From contig KN832578.1 in assembly GCA_000827205.1 (NCBI GenBank), positions 92,937 to 156,936 of the forward strand: a stretch of DNA of 64,000 nucleotides. Direction: 5' to 3'. The first letter of the stretch is position 1. Every line of letters begins with the position of its first letter. Both the position numbers and the translations under genes were made by a program. Shown here in pieces: positions 1 through 11,707 of this stretch. The DNA comes from Plicaturopsis crispa FD-325 SS-3. Its lineage: Eukaryota; Basidiomycota; Agaricomycetes; Amylocorticiales; Amylocorticiaceae. The notes beneath the pieces are model-generated. The model worked only from the letters and a program-made list of their open reading frames with translations, was not told where the DNA came from and did not search any database.

Positions 1-310
1 ACAGCGCGTTCGTGGACCTGTGGCTTGCTTGTTTACCAATGTTTTCGGCAAGCCGCCGTGGAGGGTGGAGGGAAATAAGAGTTGGGGGAGTTTGAAATGT
101 CGCGTGGGGATCGCGTGGTTTGCACATGGTCCGATTTCTCGTATATACACAGTGTACCGCTACTCGTATGGGACCCCCACCCTCGTAACGTGCGGCTTGG
201 TAGGAGCCTGTTATCCCCGCCGCTATGCAGCCACATGAAGATACTGATTCCTCCAGTAGCCCAAGTACAAAAACAAAAAGCAGATCAAAATTCTCGACAA
301 ACTGCCAGAA

Positions 311-1320
311 ATGGTGCACGATTCGATACGGCAACGTATCAAGGACGTTGGATTGGACTTATTCGACATCAAGATATCGCCCAAGCTACGAGATATGACC
401 TTCGGGCGGCCATTTCTTTCTAAGGTCATCGGAGGCAACGGGATGATGACCTTCCCGCCCATAGATGAAGTCAAGTTTATAGACATCCACCCGTTCCGAA
501 ATTTGAAGCTTATGTGCGCCAACCTTGAATATAACCCGTTTGCGGCACAAGTTCCCGGTGCCCCGGGGCTTTACTACAACGAAATTGACGAACGGGATGG
601 AGGCTGGGCTGAGGCTGAGGAGCTTACCCTCATCGTGGGATTCGATACGAATGTCTGGTGCCACATGGGGAGGTACACAATGGTGCGCGTTCCGTCTCTT
701 ACGGCGGACGAGTGGCTAGCCCACGATAAATCGGTACGTCCTGTCGCCAACCGATATTTAAAACATGTTCAATCCGTTTTCAGGTGAGAAATAATTGGGC
801 AAATGGTATCCACAACAGTATATGGGGGAAACGTATCCGTGCTCGTATTTTTCTTCGCAAAGAACTTCATCGCGAGCCAACGGACGAGGAGGTCGAAGAT
901 GCGATGTCGCGAAACGACAGCTTCAAGGACAATGTATCGACGGCGGAAATCCACGAGGCTTATAATATAGGCTATGAGGTGACTCAGGAGTTCTTTTGCG
1001 TATACTTCGAGTATAGCTACTGATGCATATTCCTTAGCACTTGGCCGTCTGGTACATGAAATGCGTTGGATATGACATCGCATTTCAAGAATATCTTGAG
1101 AGACGGTTGCGGACATGGGTGCCACCGCCCCCGAAATCGAAGAAACCCACCGCGCGAAAGTCGAAGGGTGTGGTGGCCAAGAATGCGACTAAGCCGCGCG
1201 ATAGACACAAACAGGGAGGACATGGAGGACGAGGTAGATCTCGAGGATGCTAGGGGCGGAGAACCCACCTATGTGCCCAGAGGAACCCGCAGTCGGCCTG
1301 CCTCCACCACCCGCCGCTAA
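311..1320 (+). CDS. DUF6697-like protein, copy 1 (5' end unresolved)
   Basis: Three exons (311-733, 784-978, 1038 onward) join in frame and give a protein with the same order of blocks as the gene at 3392-4690: GAPGLYY, then a block with YTMVRVPSLT, then RARIFLRKELHREPT, then AVWYMKCVGYD. I recognise this pattern as the basidiomycete DUF6697 family; its function is unknown. To reach the conserved C-terminal block YVPRGTRSRP, shared with copy 2, a fourth splice is needed; a 37-nt GT-AG intron at 1168-1204 would do it. Without that splice the frame ends near 1253. The reading frame stays open upstream of the ATG at 311 back to a possible acceptor near 259, with a lysine-rich stretch (KYKNKKQIKILDKL), so the true start is probably further upstream or outside the window. 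Confidence 0.7.
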
Positions 1321-1468
1321 TTGCGATGCACACTAGTACTATATATGTCCTCCGACTACGCCCCCGATTTTGATAAAAGCTTTCAATATGCTCGAATAAT
1401 ATAGACCTTTATGATTGATATGCGCTCAGAATACAAATGCAGCGGCAACGGTTCCCATGAGCAGCTTT

Positions 1469-2848
1469 CTACCAGTCCGAAAACCCTACAAGTTTACCGT
1501 CCCAGGCCCACCATATCAACTCGTCCTCTTCCTTCGGCGCAATCTCATCCTCCTCTTCCGCGCCCCTGCCTGTGTATTCCCGACCCCTGCACGTAATCCA
1601 CACACCCTCGACACTCTTCGCCTTCTTCTTCGCCTTCCCTCCGTTGTCCGACCCGCTCATCTCTGCCCGGAATTCTCTGAGCACGGTGTCCATGGTCCCG
1701 GCAAGGCGCGGCTGGGGCGTCCACGCGGGGTGAGCAAAGCGCCGCGGCGCGCGCAAGAGCAGGTGCGTCTGCGTGGGCGCGAGCTCCGCGGAGAAGTCGG
1801 TGGCATTCTCGTCTGCGCTCGCGGCGGTGGCGAGAGTGCGGGAGAGGAGGCGCTCGGCGGCGACGTGTGCATCCTGTTGCTGGGCGTAGGAGACGGTGCG
1901 GGACTGGGAAGGCCGTGGAGGCGGGAGTGGATTTGGGAGCGATCTATTGGGCGGGGGCGGGAGGTCAAATGATGGCGATGGAGTGCGACTTGGTGGGTGG
2001 GGAGATGAGGAGGATGAGGAGTGGGCATGAGACGAAGCCGAAGCGGTTTCATTTTCACTATCACAATCGCTCTCGGCTTCTTCGCTGGTGTCATCTTCAT
2101 CTTCGTCCTCGCTTCCGCTCCCCGCCTCACTGTCACTATCACTTTCGTCATAATCCGGCACCGCATCCTCGTCGTCGTCACGCGCACCCCATATCTTCAC
2201 CTCAAGACCATCTAAACCGAGCATAACCCGAGCACGCGAGGTCCCTACGCTAGCGCCCAGTGCGATGGCGAGGTAGGCGCTGCCAGACTTCGCATGAGGG
2301 GTCGCATCTCCAGGAAGACCGGAAGGCTCCTCCTCTGCGTTTGATGAGGCAAGTGCTAGAGCGGTAGAGAGAGCCGTGAATGTCGTATTGAGATGCGAGG
2401 CTAGTGTATCGAGTGAGGCGAGGAGCTCTTCACGCTTCTTCAACGCTCGTAAATTCTTCTGGGAAAGAGACCTCTAGATAAGCAGAGGCTCGTCGAATGA
2501 GAGGCAGCTACTTACCTGGCCACCCGGTATCCGTGTGAGCTGTGTCACCGGGCTACCGAATACGCTAATCAGTTCGTACCGAGTTGACGACAACCGTATA
2601 ACTCACAAGGGAACTTGGTTCTTAAGGAACAATATATGACCGAGGAATGACATCACAAGTCGAGCAGCCATCAGATCCGACATGGTGTCCTCCTTGAGAG
2701 TGACGATTGGAATTTTTGACGAGCTGGCTTCCAAGACTTGTGGCATCGAATTAGCGTCTGAAATACGGTTGTTGTCAGAGAGTATCGCTGGATTCATGGT
2801 GTGCTGATGCCCGATCGGGGGAGAGGAATTTGGCGCGACATAGGGCAT
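1469..2848 (-). CDS. p31comet (MAD2L1BP)-like protein
   Basis: Three exons on the minus strand: 2848-2606, 2564-2516 and 2473-1469. The spliced protein starts MPYVAPNSS. It carries LVMSFLGHILFLKNQVP, then PVTQLTRIPGG, then a helix KKREELLASLDTLASHL, then RARVMLGLDGLEVKIWG. This order matches the p31comet family, the HORMA-fold partner that helps TRIP13 extract MAD2 from the mitotic checkpoint complex; human p31comet has an equivalent QQLPLPYEQL block, a helix and a V-R-V-L-I-LLGG block. A long acidic and serine-rich insert (DEDEDD, SSSSSS) sits in the C-terminal half and is probably disordered. The last residues, WWAWDGKLVGFSDW, are well ordered in composition. The assignment is from recalled motif order only. 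A different HORMA-like protein is the main alternative. Confidence 0.6.
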
Positions 2849-3191
2849 TTTCGTTCGAAAATGCAGAGGAGATGGTGGTGGTAGAACGGATAGATCGAAA
2901 ACTCGAAATATTGGACGCGTCGAGATCACATGAACGTGTCTTTCCAGTTCGCGCGGCGCTTGAAACGAACTCGCTACCGTCTTTGCGACTCTCGTAGGCA
3001 GGCAACCGTACGGCTGCACAGTACGCTCTTGAAGCAGTAATATCAGCCAGCTAGCTGGCCAAAGACCACTTGATTCATTCAGGATATGACAGCGATGGTC
3101 CAAGTGAAAGATGAAGAGATCGAGGATAGCGTCAGTCAATCTACATTCCTACTCAGTCTGCGTTCGAATATTCGTTGACACTATTACGAGC

Positions 3192-3352
3192 AGGAATACG
3201 CCTTAAGGAGCTCTACCGGTTCATCGGGGCTCAAGAGACGAAGGTCCGTGATGGAGGCGGTCGAGCTGCCGACGCTCGCATGCATAAAATTGCAACATGA
3301 GAAAATCAAAGCAATGAAGTCGACCATAGACAAGCTCAAAAATGTGAGGTTT
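3192..3352 (+). other. Candidate 5' exon of DUF6697-like copy 2
   Basis: An open stretch in the right frame reads VMEAVELPTLACIKL and then HEKIKAMKSTIDKLKN, a charged, coiled-coil-like segment. A 33-nt GT-AG gap would join it in frame to the sequence just before the ATG at 3392. Copy 1 also has a lysine-rich segment just ahead of its first clear exon. The proposed intron is very short, so this stays tentative. Confidence 0.3.
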
Positions 3353-3391
3353 TCAGCCCCAACCTCGATTGTGTAGTATTCTGATACTTTT

Positions 3392-4690
3392 ATGACACCC
3401 AAGCCGAACGCCAAGATGAATAAAAAGAATTCGGAGGGCCTAAAGCTCGAATCGCTATACGCCCGACTAAATGACATCGCTCTTGAACCGTTCCACGTCG
3501 ACCTAGACGAGACTATCAAGGGACAGGTCTTCACCCGAGTGCTGATCTCAAATCTCTTCGGCGGAAACACACAGGCAACGTTTCCTAGCATCCTAAAAGA
3601 ACGTTTGGACGAGCACGGCAAGGACGATTTCATGTTTCTTAGCAGAGACTACAACCCCCACGCTCCCCAGATTACAGGTGCACCCGGACTGTTCTACGGA
3701 GTGTATGGAAAAAGTACACCTACTGATCTTGCGGCCCAACCCAAGTATCTGAGGAGGCTGTTTACTCGCCTTGACACGGGAGCTTGGCTCTACGTTGGCC
3801 AATATCATCAATATCGGGCACCTAATTTGACACTAGACGAGTACATGGGGCTGGCTGATCATGTGCGTCCCACTGTCTTTCAGTCTCTCTCACTTTGCCC
3901 TCGTCATTAACTCGCGGACGTCTCCTCGAAGGTGAAACTCACGTGGGCAAACAATGTATGCACAACTGCGTGGGGTCTTGACCTACGAGTCCGAGTCGCT
4001 CTACGAAAGACGCTTCAACGTGAACCCTCCACAGCTGAGCTCTCCACCGAGTTGGCCGCGCAGGAGAAGTTGATATCAAAACGGAAGAAGGAGGAGAAGG
4101 AGCGCAAGCAGAAAGGGAAGAGGAAAGCGAAAACAAAAGCGAAAACGAAAGGAAAGGGGAAAGCAAAAACGAATAAAACGAACGTTCCCCTAGTCAATGA
4201 CCCGATGGTTGGAGACGTCACTGTCGACCTGGAGACTGTCGCGACTCCGACGGATATTCTTCGTGCTTTCTTTCGTGAGGAGGAAGTAAGTGTCCATGAT
4301 CTATTATCGCATACGACCACACCTTAACTTCCTTCGATGTGTCAGTCTATGTCTGTGTGGAATCTCAAATGCATTGGCTATGATACGGAGTTCCAACGCA
4401 CCATGTTCGAAAAAAACCTAGCCCAGGAGAACGAAGTAGAGGCAGAGGCAATGTCGGACCGGGACGGCCCTGCATCCGTTCGGGATGATGTTGATGAAGA
4501 CGACAATAACGACGACGACGACGATAACGACAACAACGAGGACGAAGACGGCGACGAGGATGAGGACGAGGACGTCGAGGAGGTTGCCGAGGCCGTCGAG
4601 CCTGAAGACGATGAGTCCGAGCGGCGACCACGGAAAAAACAACTGGTTTACATCCCGCGGGGCACTCGCAGTCGTCCGATACGCGTATGA
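3392..4690 (+). CDS. DUF6697-like protein, copy 2
   Basis: Exons 3392-3862, 3932-4285 and 4346-4690 join in frame (157 codons, 118 codons, then 115 including stop). Conserved blocks are FGGNTQATFPS, ITGAPGLFYG, GAWLYVGQYHQYRAP, RVRVALRKTLQREPS and SVWNLKCIGYDTEFQ, which is the DUF6697 pattern. The middle exon ends in a lysine-rich tract (KGKRKAKTKAKTKGKGK) that may act as a nuclear signal. The last exon has a strongly acidic Asp/Glu/Asn run followed by LVYIPRGTRSRP, shared with copy 1. Splice positions and phases match copy 1, so the two are duplicates that have diverged well beyond recent paralogy. A p31comet-like gene lies between them on the opposite strand. Function unknown. A further upstream exon is possible. 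Confidence 0.78.
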
Positions 4691-4895
4691 GCTAGTGTTT
4701 GTGTGACGTTGGCTGTCGGCTCTCACTTCCACTTTCTCATCCATGTCCTGTCCCGCATTCACCGCATTTCAATTGTTTCAATACCTCATCTTCACGATAC
4801 CATACAATGTCAATTGTTCCCCCATATGAGCAGCGCCGATCAGCTCGTTCAACAGCCCATACAGCATGAAGGCTGCCTTGCTACGTCGAGCGAGT

Positions 4896-6958
4896 CTAGG
4901 GATTCTCTCGGAAACCCATAAGGAACTCCATGATTTGGAATGCAGCCTATAGACATCAACAGTGTAAATCTCAGTTACTCTCCGAATCGAGAAGTCGCCG
5001 CACCTTTGGAGAATATTGTGGAACCATATGCCCGCTGAGATCAACCTCGAAGTATGTCAGACCGCGCTCCTGGTGCATGTTTCCCAGAGCACCGACGCCA
5101 TCGACGATAAAGCTATCGTTTGCGATGGGTGTCTGGAAGCCCTGCTGGCCATTCCCTTTCGAACGCTATTAGTAGACCAATAACAGCACAGCTCTACGAG
5201 ACTTACAAGTCATACTACGACCACGACCGCTCAGTTTCAAGAACAAACTTGGAGGTGGAAAATGGTCAGACTCACTTTTGGATGACGATCCGCGTACCCT
5301 CCGCGATCAGGATGTAGTCCGCGAGCCCATGCACGATGACCGCGCGCTGGCTCTTCTCTATGACCGTCGGCAGCACGGTGAACGCTGGCGGGAGACTCTC
5401 GTCGCCCCTGACGAACACGTCCTCGTTCGAGCACTCCGACCACGTCACGTTCAGCGGCGCGTGGATCGCCTTCTTCACGTCCGTGCGGTCGAAGTACAGC
5501 GGCGAGAGCTGGATCTGCTCGAACGACCCCGGGAATCCGAGGACGTCCCACAGAATGGGGAATGTGTCAAATACACTGGTGATATCACACAATTGAGAGA
5601 TGCGGCCCAAGTCAGCAAAGACGATAATGGACTGACCGATAAATGTTGAACGCTGGATTGACGATGAGCGCGGCGTTGAATATTTCGTCCCACAAATCAC
5701 ATCCACGATCTGCTTCTGTGCTCGTCCCCGGCAGAGGCAGCAAGCCAGTCGGCGGGTACGTGACGTGCTTGTCGAAATAGTCCGCGTAATTGCAGCTCGC
5801 AGCCTTGCTGTCGAGCTCCGCCAGGAACGTTTGACTACAGGTAGACGTATCTAAGTCAAGGATGGATATGCATGGACGAAGAACGTTACTTGAAGGAGAA
5901 CACGTTCTTGTATTTGTGGACAAATGATACGGCCGGGATCTGCTCTTGAACGACGTCCCATGAAAGAGATGCTGAGAAGAGTTTTGTGTCAATCGAGGGA
6001 TATGTTCGGCAGGAAACGAGGAAAGGGGGCTCACGATCGCTGACCCAGAATCCAGTCAGGTTAAGTGCCAACGATTCGTTATGGTCGAAAATATAGTTGG
6101 CGATATCTGTCCGCATATGAGATATGCATTACTTATGACTCAATACGCAGACTGCTTCTCACATGGAATGTAAGTGCCTGCGTACTCCGCACACAATGTC
6201 AGTTTTGCAACCTTTGTTTGAAAACGAACGAAGACGCACGCTTTCACCCGTCAGATAAAACTTCTTGTCCTTAAGCTCGGAGAACACCTCGAGGAACTGC
6301 TGCAGAGACCCAAACACCTGCGCAGCCAGCTCGTCCTCATTCGTGATATTCGGCGTGCCCTGCGAGAACCCCGTCCCTACCGGCTGCTCCACAAACAGCA
6401 GACTCGACAAGTTCGTCCAGCCGAAATCGTTCACGATCGGTTTTGCCGTCCCGACCGACCACGAGAACGGACCGTTCTCCTGCAGGAGCCCCTCAAGCGA
6501 CGAGCAACCGGGGCCGCCGTTCGTCCAGAAGATGAGGTCGTCGAGGCTGCCCGTCGGCCCCGGCGGGAAGAACCAGAAGAAGAGCTGCCGCGTCTCGTTC
6601 GCGGCGCCGCTGATAGGCATCAGGCCCGACCAGCTGGGGCCCACGTCAAAGTCGACCTCGGGGATGGTCGTCCCGTCTACGAAGAACTCTGCATGTGGCG
6701 CGTTAAAGGGACTCGCCTGTCATTATGAGGCGGCTGAGTGGGCTCACCAGAAGCCTTTGGATTTGTGAACGTGATGTTCTTGCCCGCCCAGCCGCTGGCC
6801 CGTTTCTCGAGGAACGGGCCCGCAGCGGGCATAAAGCGCTTCGCAGCTTCGTGCTGCCGCTCCCGGAGCTCTGTCTTCCCGATCTTGCGCGCATCCGAGA
6901 GAGGCGCGGCGCAGAGAGACGCGAGTGCGACAATCCGTAAAGCCCAGTCGACGCGCAT
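4896..6958 (-). CDS. Serine carboxypeptidase (peptidase S10), secreted
   Basis: Ten exons can be joined in frame. The start is the ATG at 6958, followed by a signal peptide (MRVDWALRIVALASLCAAP). Family motifs in order: TNGGPGCSSL, VEQPVGTGFS, ESYAGTYIP with the catalytic Ser, WSECSNEDVF, HGLADYIL with the catalytic Asp, and DLSGHMVPQ with the catalytic His. The protein ends QIMEFLMGFRENP. These enzymes remove C-terminal residues from peptides in the vacuole or outside the cell. Two exons are tiny: 6163-6184 (22 nt) completes the active-site strand, and 5207-5214 (8 nt) supplies part of the conserved QNMTWNG segment. All three catalytic residues and the full domain are present, so the gene looks intact. 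The start is supported because the codon four residues upstream is TTG, not ATG. Confidence 0.93.
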
Positions 6959-7344
6959 GCTGTGTGTCAAGGATCAGGCTGAGGACAATGTTTGCTCATA
7001 TGGGGAGCACGTAGAGCGGCTTCTTATACGTGCCGTCTCTATTCTTGTACTCGCGCGCCATACGGATCGCAGGGGCAGAAGGGCGTTTAGAAGCGCACCT
7101 GCGGGGGCGGTGGGATGGGATTGGCACCTTTGGGCATTCTGCGAGCCGCAGTAGCCCGCTCGAGCGTGCACATGATCGACACCTGGCATGCAGACGTCAG
7201 TCGAACAACGAGTTCCAATGATAACGACTTTCAACGCGATGAGGAAGGAAATTCCCTCAGAGGTGGATCCACAAATGCTTGGCGTATCTATACAGTGTAC
7301 ATGCACAAGGCTAGGCCATCTACTCAGTCGGTTCTCTATTATAG
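6959..7344. other. Intergenic: carboxypeptidase 5' flank and PDX2 3' flank
   Basis: Both neighbours are on the minus strand, so this holds the promoter side of the carboxypeptidase gene and the 3' end of PDX2. I see no coding exon or structured repeat. Confidence 0.5.
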
Positions 7345-8270
7345 TTAAGCGGCATATGGAAGAACGCACTCTCGCACGAAATATTCGTGGAAGCGGCTGT
7401 CCTTCGTAAGCTCCGGGTGGAAGGTGGTCAAGAGGTGGCGGCCTTGACGGAGGGCGACGACGGTACGCGGGTCATCCGGGGCTATGGAAGAGGTATGATC
7501 TGAACGGGGGAGAAGGTCGACGGGGAGGCGGGCGACGACCTGTATTGGGGGGTCGAGGGCAGAAGGCACCAAGCTCAAAACAACCTGGTGATACGAGATT
7601 AAGTACAAATGTTGGGCGGCAATTCAGAGAAACTCACAGGAGCACGAATAAATACCCCGGTGAAGGGCCGGTCTGAGTCGCGCAACCCTTGGACTTGCAG
7701 AGGCGCCTCAAACGATTCAACCTACCGAGACGTTCGGTACTGACTGCTCAAAACACAGCGGTAGACGTACTTGAGAGCCCCAACCATTGCGTGCGATGGT
7801 GACTGATATGCCGCCCAACAGTTCTTGCCCCCCTTTCTTCGCTCCCTCCACCGATTGTGCGAGCAGGATCGCACCCGCGCAGGTACCCCACACGGATTTC
7901 TCTTTCAAGAATGCCCGTAACGGTTCCAGCAACCCTGCAAGCTTTGCTAGTAGGGCGATCGTTGTAGACTCTGCGGGCGGTGGCAGATCAGCGACGTGCG
8001 TTTGTTTTCTTGAGCTCAAGCGACGTACCACCACCCGGGATGATAAGCGCCGCACATCGCGCGAGGTCCTCAGGCGTGCGGACTTGCACCACGGATATCT
8101 TCCTCTCGAAGGACAATTTCTTCAGGGTGGTCTGGTGTTCCGCAAACGCACCCTGGAGCGCTTCAAAAGTGGGGCGAAGTTTAGCTGGTGGTTTCGGAGG
8201 CAAGGCATTCGAGTTGTGCGATACCGAGGATGCCAATTGTCACGCCGCCGCTGTAAGACGGCTCGGACAT
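7345..8270 (-). CDS. PDX2: Pyridoxal 5'-phosphate synthase glutaminase subunit
   Basis: Five exons join in frame from the ATG at 8270. Splicing restores the family signature [12 protein letters not shown], then IIPGGESTTI, then [11 protein letters not shown] with the nucleophile Cys, then GVFIRAP, then [10 protein letters not shown] with the catalytic His and Glu. This is the Pdx2/SNO class I glutamine amidotransferase. It hydrolyses glutamine and passes ammonia to the Pdx1/SNZ synthase to make vitamin B6 (pyridoxal phosphate) in the cytosol. All triad residues are present. The gene is divergent from RNA14, with about 365 bp between the two start codons. PDX1 is not in this window, so the usual adjacent SNZ/SNO pair seen in yeasts is absent here. 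Confidence 0.95.
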
Positions 8271-8635
8271 CGAGAATATCGTATCGAGGGCACGGCGAGT
8301 GGAGAAGTTGTGTAGGAGTCAGAGTTTAGAGATAGAATCCGGCGCCGTCTGCGAGTTGTATCGTTGATGTTACAGTGTCCTCCAAATTCCTCGGTTCTTT
8401 CTCCGAAAACGGCGCTTGATAGCAGTGTATAAAGATGTTAGCAGCAGTAGTTGCAATGACCCTTTGAAAGACGTCTACAGAATAAGTAGTTTCAGATAGA
8501 GAGTTTGTAGAGAAAATTAAAGTCGCCGAGCGAGCGCGGACGGGCAATTGCAAAGCGTGGGAAAGTAGAAATTATTGTCGCGGTCCGAAGAAAGTTGAAG
8601 GAAAGAGACGGAGGTCGACACCGTTTCAAGCGCTC
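8271..8635. promoter_or_regulatory. Divergent promoter region of PDX2 and RNA14
   Basis: A 365-bp gap between two outward-facing start codons. It must hold both promoters and 5' leaders. I see no clear TATA box or known operator, so this is inferred from gene layout only. Confidence 0.5.
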
Positions 8636-11600
8636 ATGGCTGAGCCACCACCATCGTTCGACGCAAACGACGTTTATTCTGCTGAACTCGCTGGAGATGA
8701 CGAGCAAACGCGAACGCAAACGCCCTCTACGCAGCCCGCGCTTTCACAGGTAACGGAGCCGCAACAGTCGCAGGAGCAGCACCAACCGGACGTCGAGACG
8801 CATGTCGTGCCGCCTTCAGAATGGGAAGTCATTCGCGCGCAGCTGCGCGACAAGCCCCATCAACCGGACCTGTGGCAGAGACTCGTCGAGCTGGCTGAGA
8901 GCGGGGATAACATTGAACAGATTAAGGAGACTTATGAGGCGTTACTGGAGAATTACCCAAATACGGTGCGCGGCTACGCCGGTCATGCGAGAAAAGTACT
9001 AATTACGCGCGCAGTCCTCAGCACAAATCGCGTACATAGGTCACTTCCTGAGTCCAGGCTTGTTTCAATTTGCAGAGGAACTATTCAAACGCTTCTTGAA
9101 AATGTCCCCTGCTGTTGATTTATGGAAGTTCTACCTATCTTATGTCAGGTGAGTGCGTCGTGGGGAAAGTTGCGCGCTCGCAGATTAACTTGCAGGCAGA
9201 CGAGTGAATACTGGCCCCTCTACGCGTGATGTTGTGCGGAAGTCCTATGAATTCGCCCTGAGTTTTGTCGGTCAAGACAAGGATAGCGGCTCAATATGGT
9301 GGGACTACCTCCAATTCCTTAAGCTCGGCGAGGTAAATTTACGATCATCTCATGACTGCGCAATCCCAAGTTAACTTGATCACGCGTAGACCACAAATAC
9401 CTGGGAAGAACAACAAAAAATGGACGCGTTGCGCAAGGTGTATCATCGTGCCGTGCAAATTCCGCTGGACAACCTCGAAGCGCTTTGGTCAGATTTCGAA
9501 TCGTTTGAGACCGGGTTGAACAAGATAACGGCAAAGAAGTTCCTGCAAGATCTCAATCCGGCGTATGTCCAAGCGCGCACCGTCCTCCGCAAGCTCACGC
9601 AACATCTTGGCCCGCTGTTCCCCCCGCCGCCACGAGCCTCGTCCGATCGTCCCGCAATATATTTGCCGCCGCTCCCGACATTCAATGCTGCTGAACGCGC
9701 TTTGGTCGGTGCGTGGAAGAACTACATCAAGTGGGAGGAAAGCAATCCGCTCGAAATCGAAGACAAGGACAAGCCCACCCTCGTTACAAGAATTCAAGGT
9801 GTCTATCGGAAGGCCGTCATACGGATGCGGTTTTACCCTGAGATATGGTAAGAAACATTGCTCTCACAGCCGCTCGTAAGCTTACACCCTTGTATCAAGG
9901 TTCATGTCTTATGTCTGGACGCAATCTATTGGAAAGCAGGACGAAGCCCTCAATATCCTCCGGGCGGGAATAGAGGCCATTCCTCACAGGTACGGCATGA
10001 TCTTATTGCAAGGTTTCGCAATGGCTCATTTGTGACAGTTTTGTTCTGCACTACGCCTACACCGAGTCGCTCGAAGCCCGGATGGTAGCACGGAAGGAGG
10101 GCGACCCCGAGAAGGAAAACGAGGCCGCAAAAATCCACGCCGCATACGAACGATTCCTCGAGGTCCTCCGCAAGGACCTCGAATCCCTCGAGACCCGCGT
10201 CAACTCCGCCAACTCGTCGTTCTCTTCGCAAAATACTACTGACACGCAGCCGGTGAACGGCCAGGACCCGGCACAGGCTCCAGTCGCCTCGAACGGGAAC
10301 TCGTTTTCGACACAGCCTGACACGAGCGAGATGAAATCGAAAGACCTAGCAGAGCGTCGGAAGGACTACGGTAATGTGTGGATTAACTACATCCGTTTTG
10401 CTCGGAGAGCGCAGGGCTCCCAGGCTTCGCGCGTCGTATTCGGGAAAGCACGCAAAGACACCCGATGGACGCCTTGGGAGGTGTACGAAGCGGCTGGTAC
10501 GCAAATACCCATGTCTGCACTTGGCTTTGGGACGGATGATCTTACCTGTTTACCGATATAGCGCTCATGGAGTATCACACCTCAAAAGCAACAGCAGTTG
10601 CATTCAGGATTTTCGAAAAGGGACTGGATACCTTTGGCGAGGAACTCGAATACGTGCTCCGCTATCTTGGTTTCCTCATTTCCGTGAACGACGAAAACAG
10701 TAAAGTACATTCCTATCGCATCAGTCAACGGATGCTTACTTCGACCGTGCAGACGCCCGCGCCCTCTTCGAGCGCGTGATCGGCACCTTTCCACCTGACC
10801 GCGCGCGCCCGTTGTGGGAGCGCTGGACCCGCTACGAATACCAGTACGGCAGCCTCACCGCAGCCCTAAGTCTCGAAAAACGCATCGCAGAAGTATACCC
10901 CACAGACCCGCCGATCAAGCGCTTCGCGCAACGGCACACCTACCTCGGGACGGACGCGATCGCCGGACGCGACCTCGGGTTCGCCATCGCGCGCCAGGGC
11001 GGCCCCGCATCGGGCAGCAGCGGCTCCAGCAGCACGGGCGGTGGCGGCGGCCTCGGCCGCGCGGACACCGTGCAGAGCCTCATGGCGAACCAGGCGCAGG
11101 GCTCGCCGAACCCGCACAAGCGCCCGCCGTCGCCGGACTATAGGCGGCGCGGCGACGATCCGCGGGGCGCGACGGACTCAGGCCCGGCGTACAAACGCAC
11201 GCGGCCGTCGACGCCACCGCCCCCGCGTGACCGGGATCGCGGGGAGAGATGGGAGGGCAGACGGCGGTTTGGCAGTCCGGTGCGGGATAGGGAACGGGAT
11301 GTACCGCCGCCGAGGAGAGTGGATAGGGAGAAGGACGAGGAGAAGGGCGTGGTGTTGCCGCCTATCGTGTCGTGGTTTGTTGGACAGCTACCTGCTGCAT
11401 CGGCGTTCGACGGTCAGTTTTTTGTACTTCTGTTCTCACTGCCGGGCGCTCATTTTGGGCAACGAAGGGCCTGTCTTCCGAACCGACGATCTAATGTCTC
11501 TGTTCCGCAATGCCATGATACCACCGTCAGGCGGAGCCAGGGCACGCTCCCCCATACCCCCACCGCGCGGAGGTGAGTATGGTGATATTTCAAAGACAAC

Positions 11601-11707
11601 ATGTTCTCCAATTCGGGACTGATGCGACTTTTATAGGTGGACGCCCGCCACCAGATTATGGACCATATCAAGGACCAGGAGGTGGACGTAGCGCACGGCG
11701 TTATTAG
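8636..11707 (+). CDS. RNA14: mRNA 3'-end processing protein RNA14 (CstF-77)
   Basis: About ten exons. The N-terminus has acidic and Gln-rich sequence, then the HAT-repeat (Suf) domain: WEVIRAQLRDKP, WQRLVELAE, the spliced run AQIAYIGHFLSPGLF, WKFYLSYVRRVN, IWWDYLQFLK, LRKVYHRAVQIPL, LWSDFESFE, then WFMSYVW, FVLHYAYTESLEAR and RPLWERWTRYEYQYG. The C-terminus has SWFVGQLPAASAFDGPVF, the Rna14 tail motif, followed by a Gly/Arg/Pro-rich end closing at the TAG at 11705. Rna14 is the scaffold of cleavage factor IA (CstF in animals) and works in pre-mRNA cleavage and polyadenylation in the nucleus. A Gly/Ser-rich and Arg-rich linker lies between the HAT array and the tail. All splice joins keep frame, so the gene looks intact. 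Confidence 0.93.

Noticed and set aside
1657-2226. Arg/Thr/Pro-rich frames antisense to the p31comet-like gene
   Set aside because: They are shadows of the acidic and serine-rich coding strand and contain no domain.
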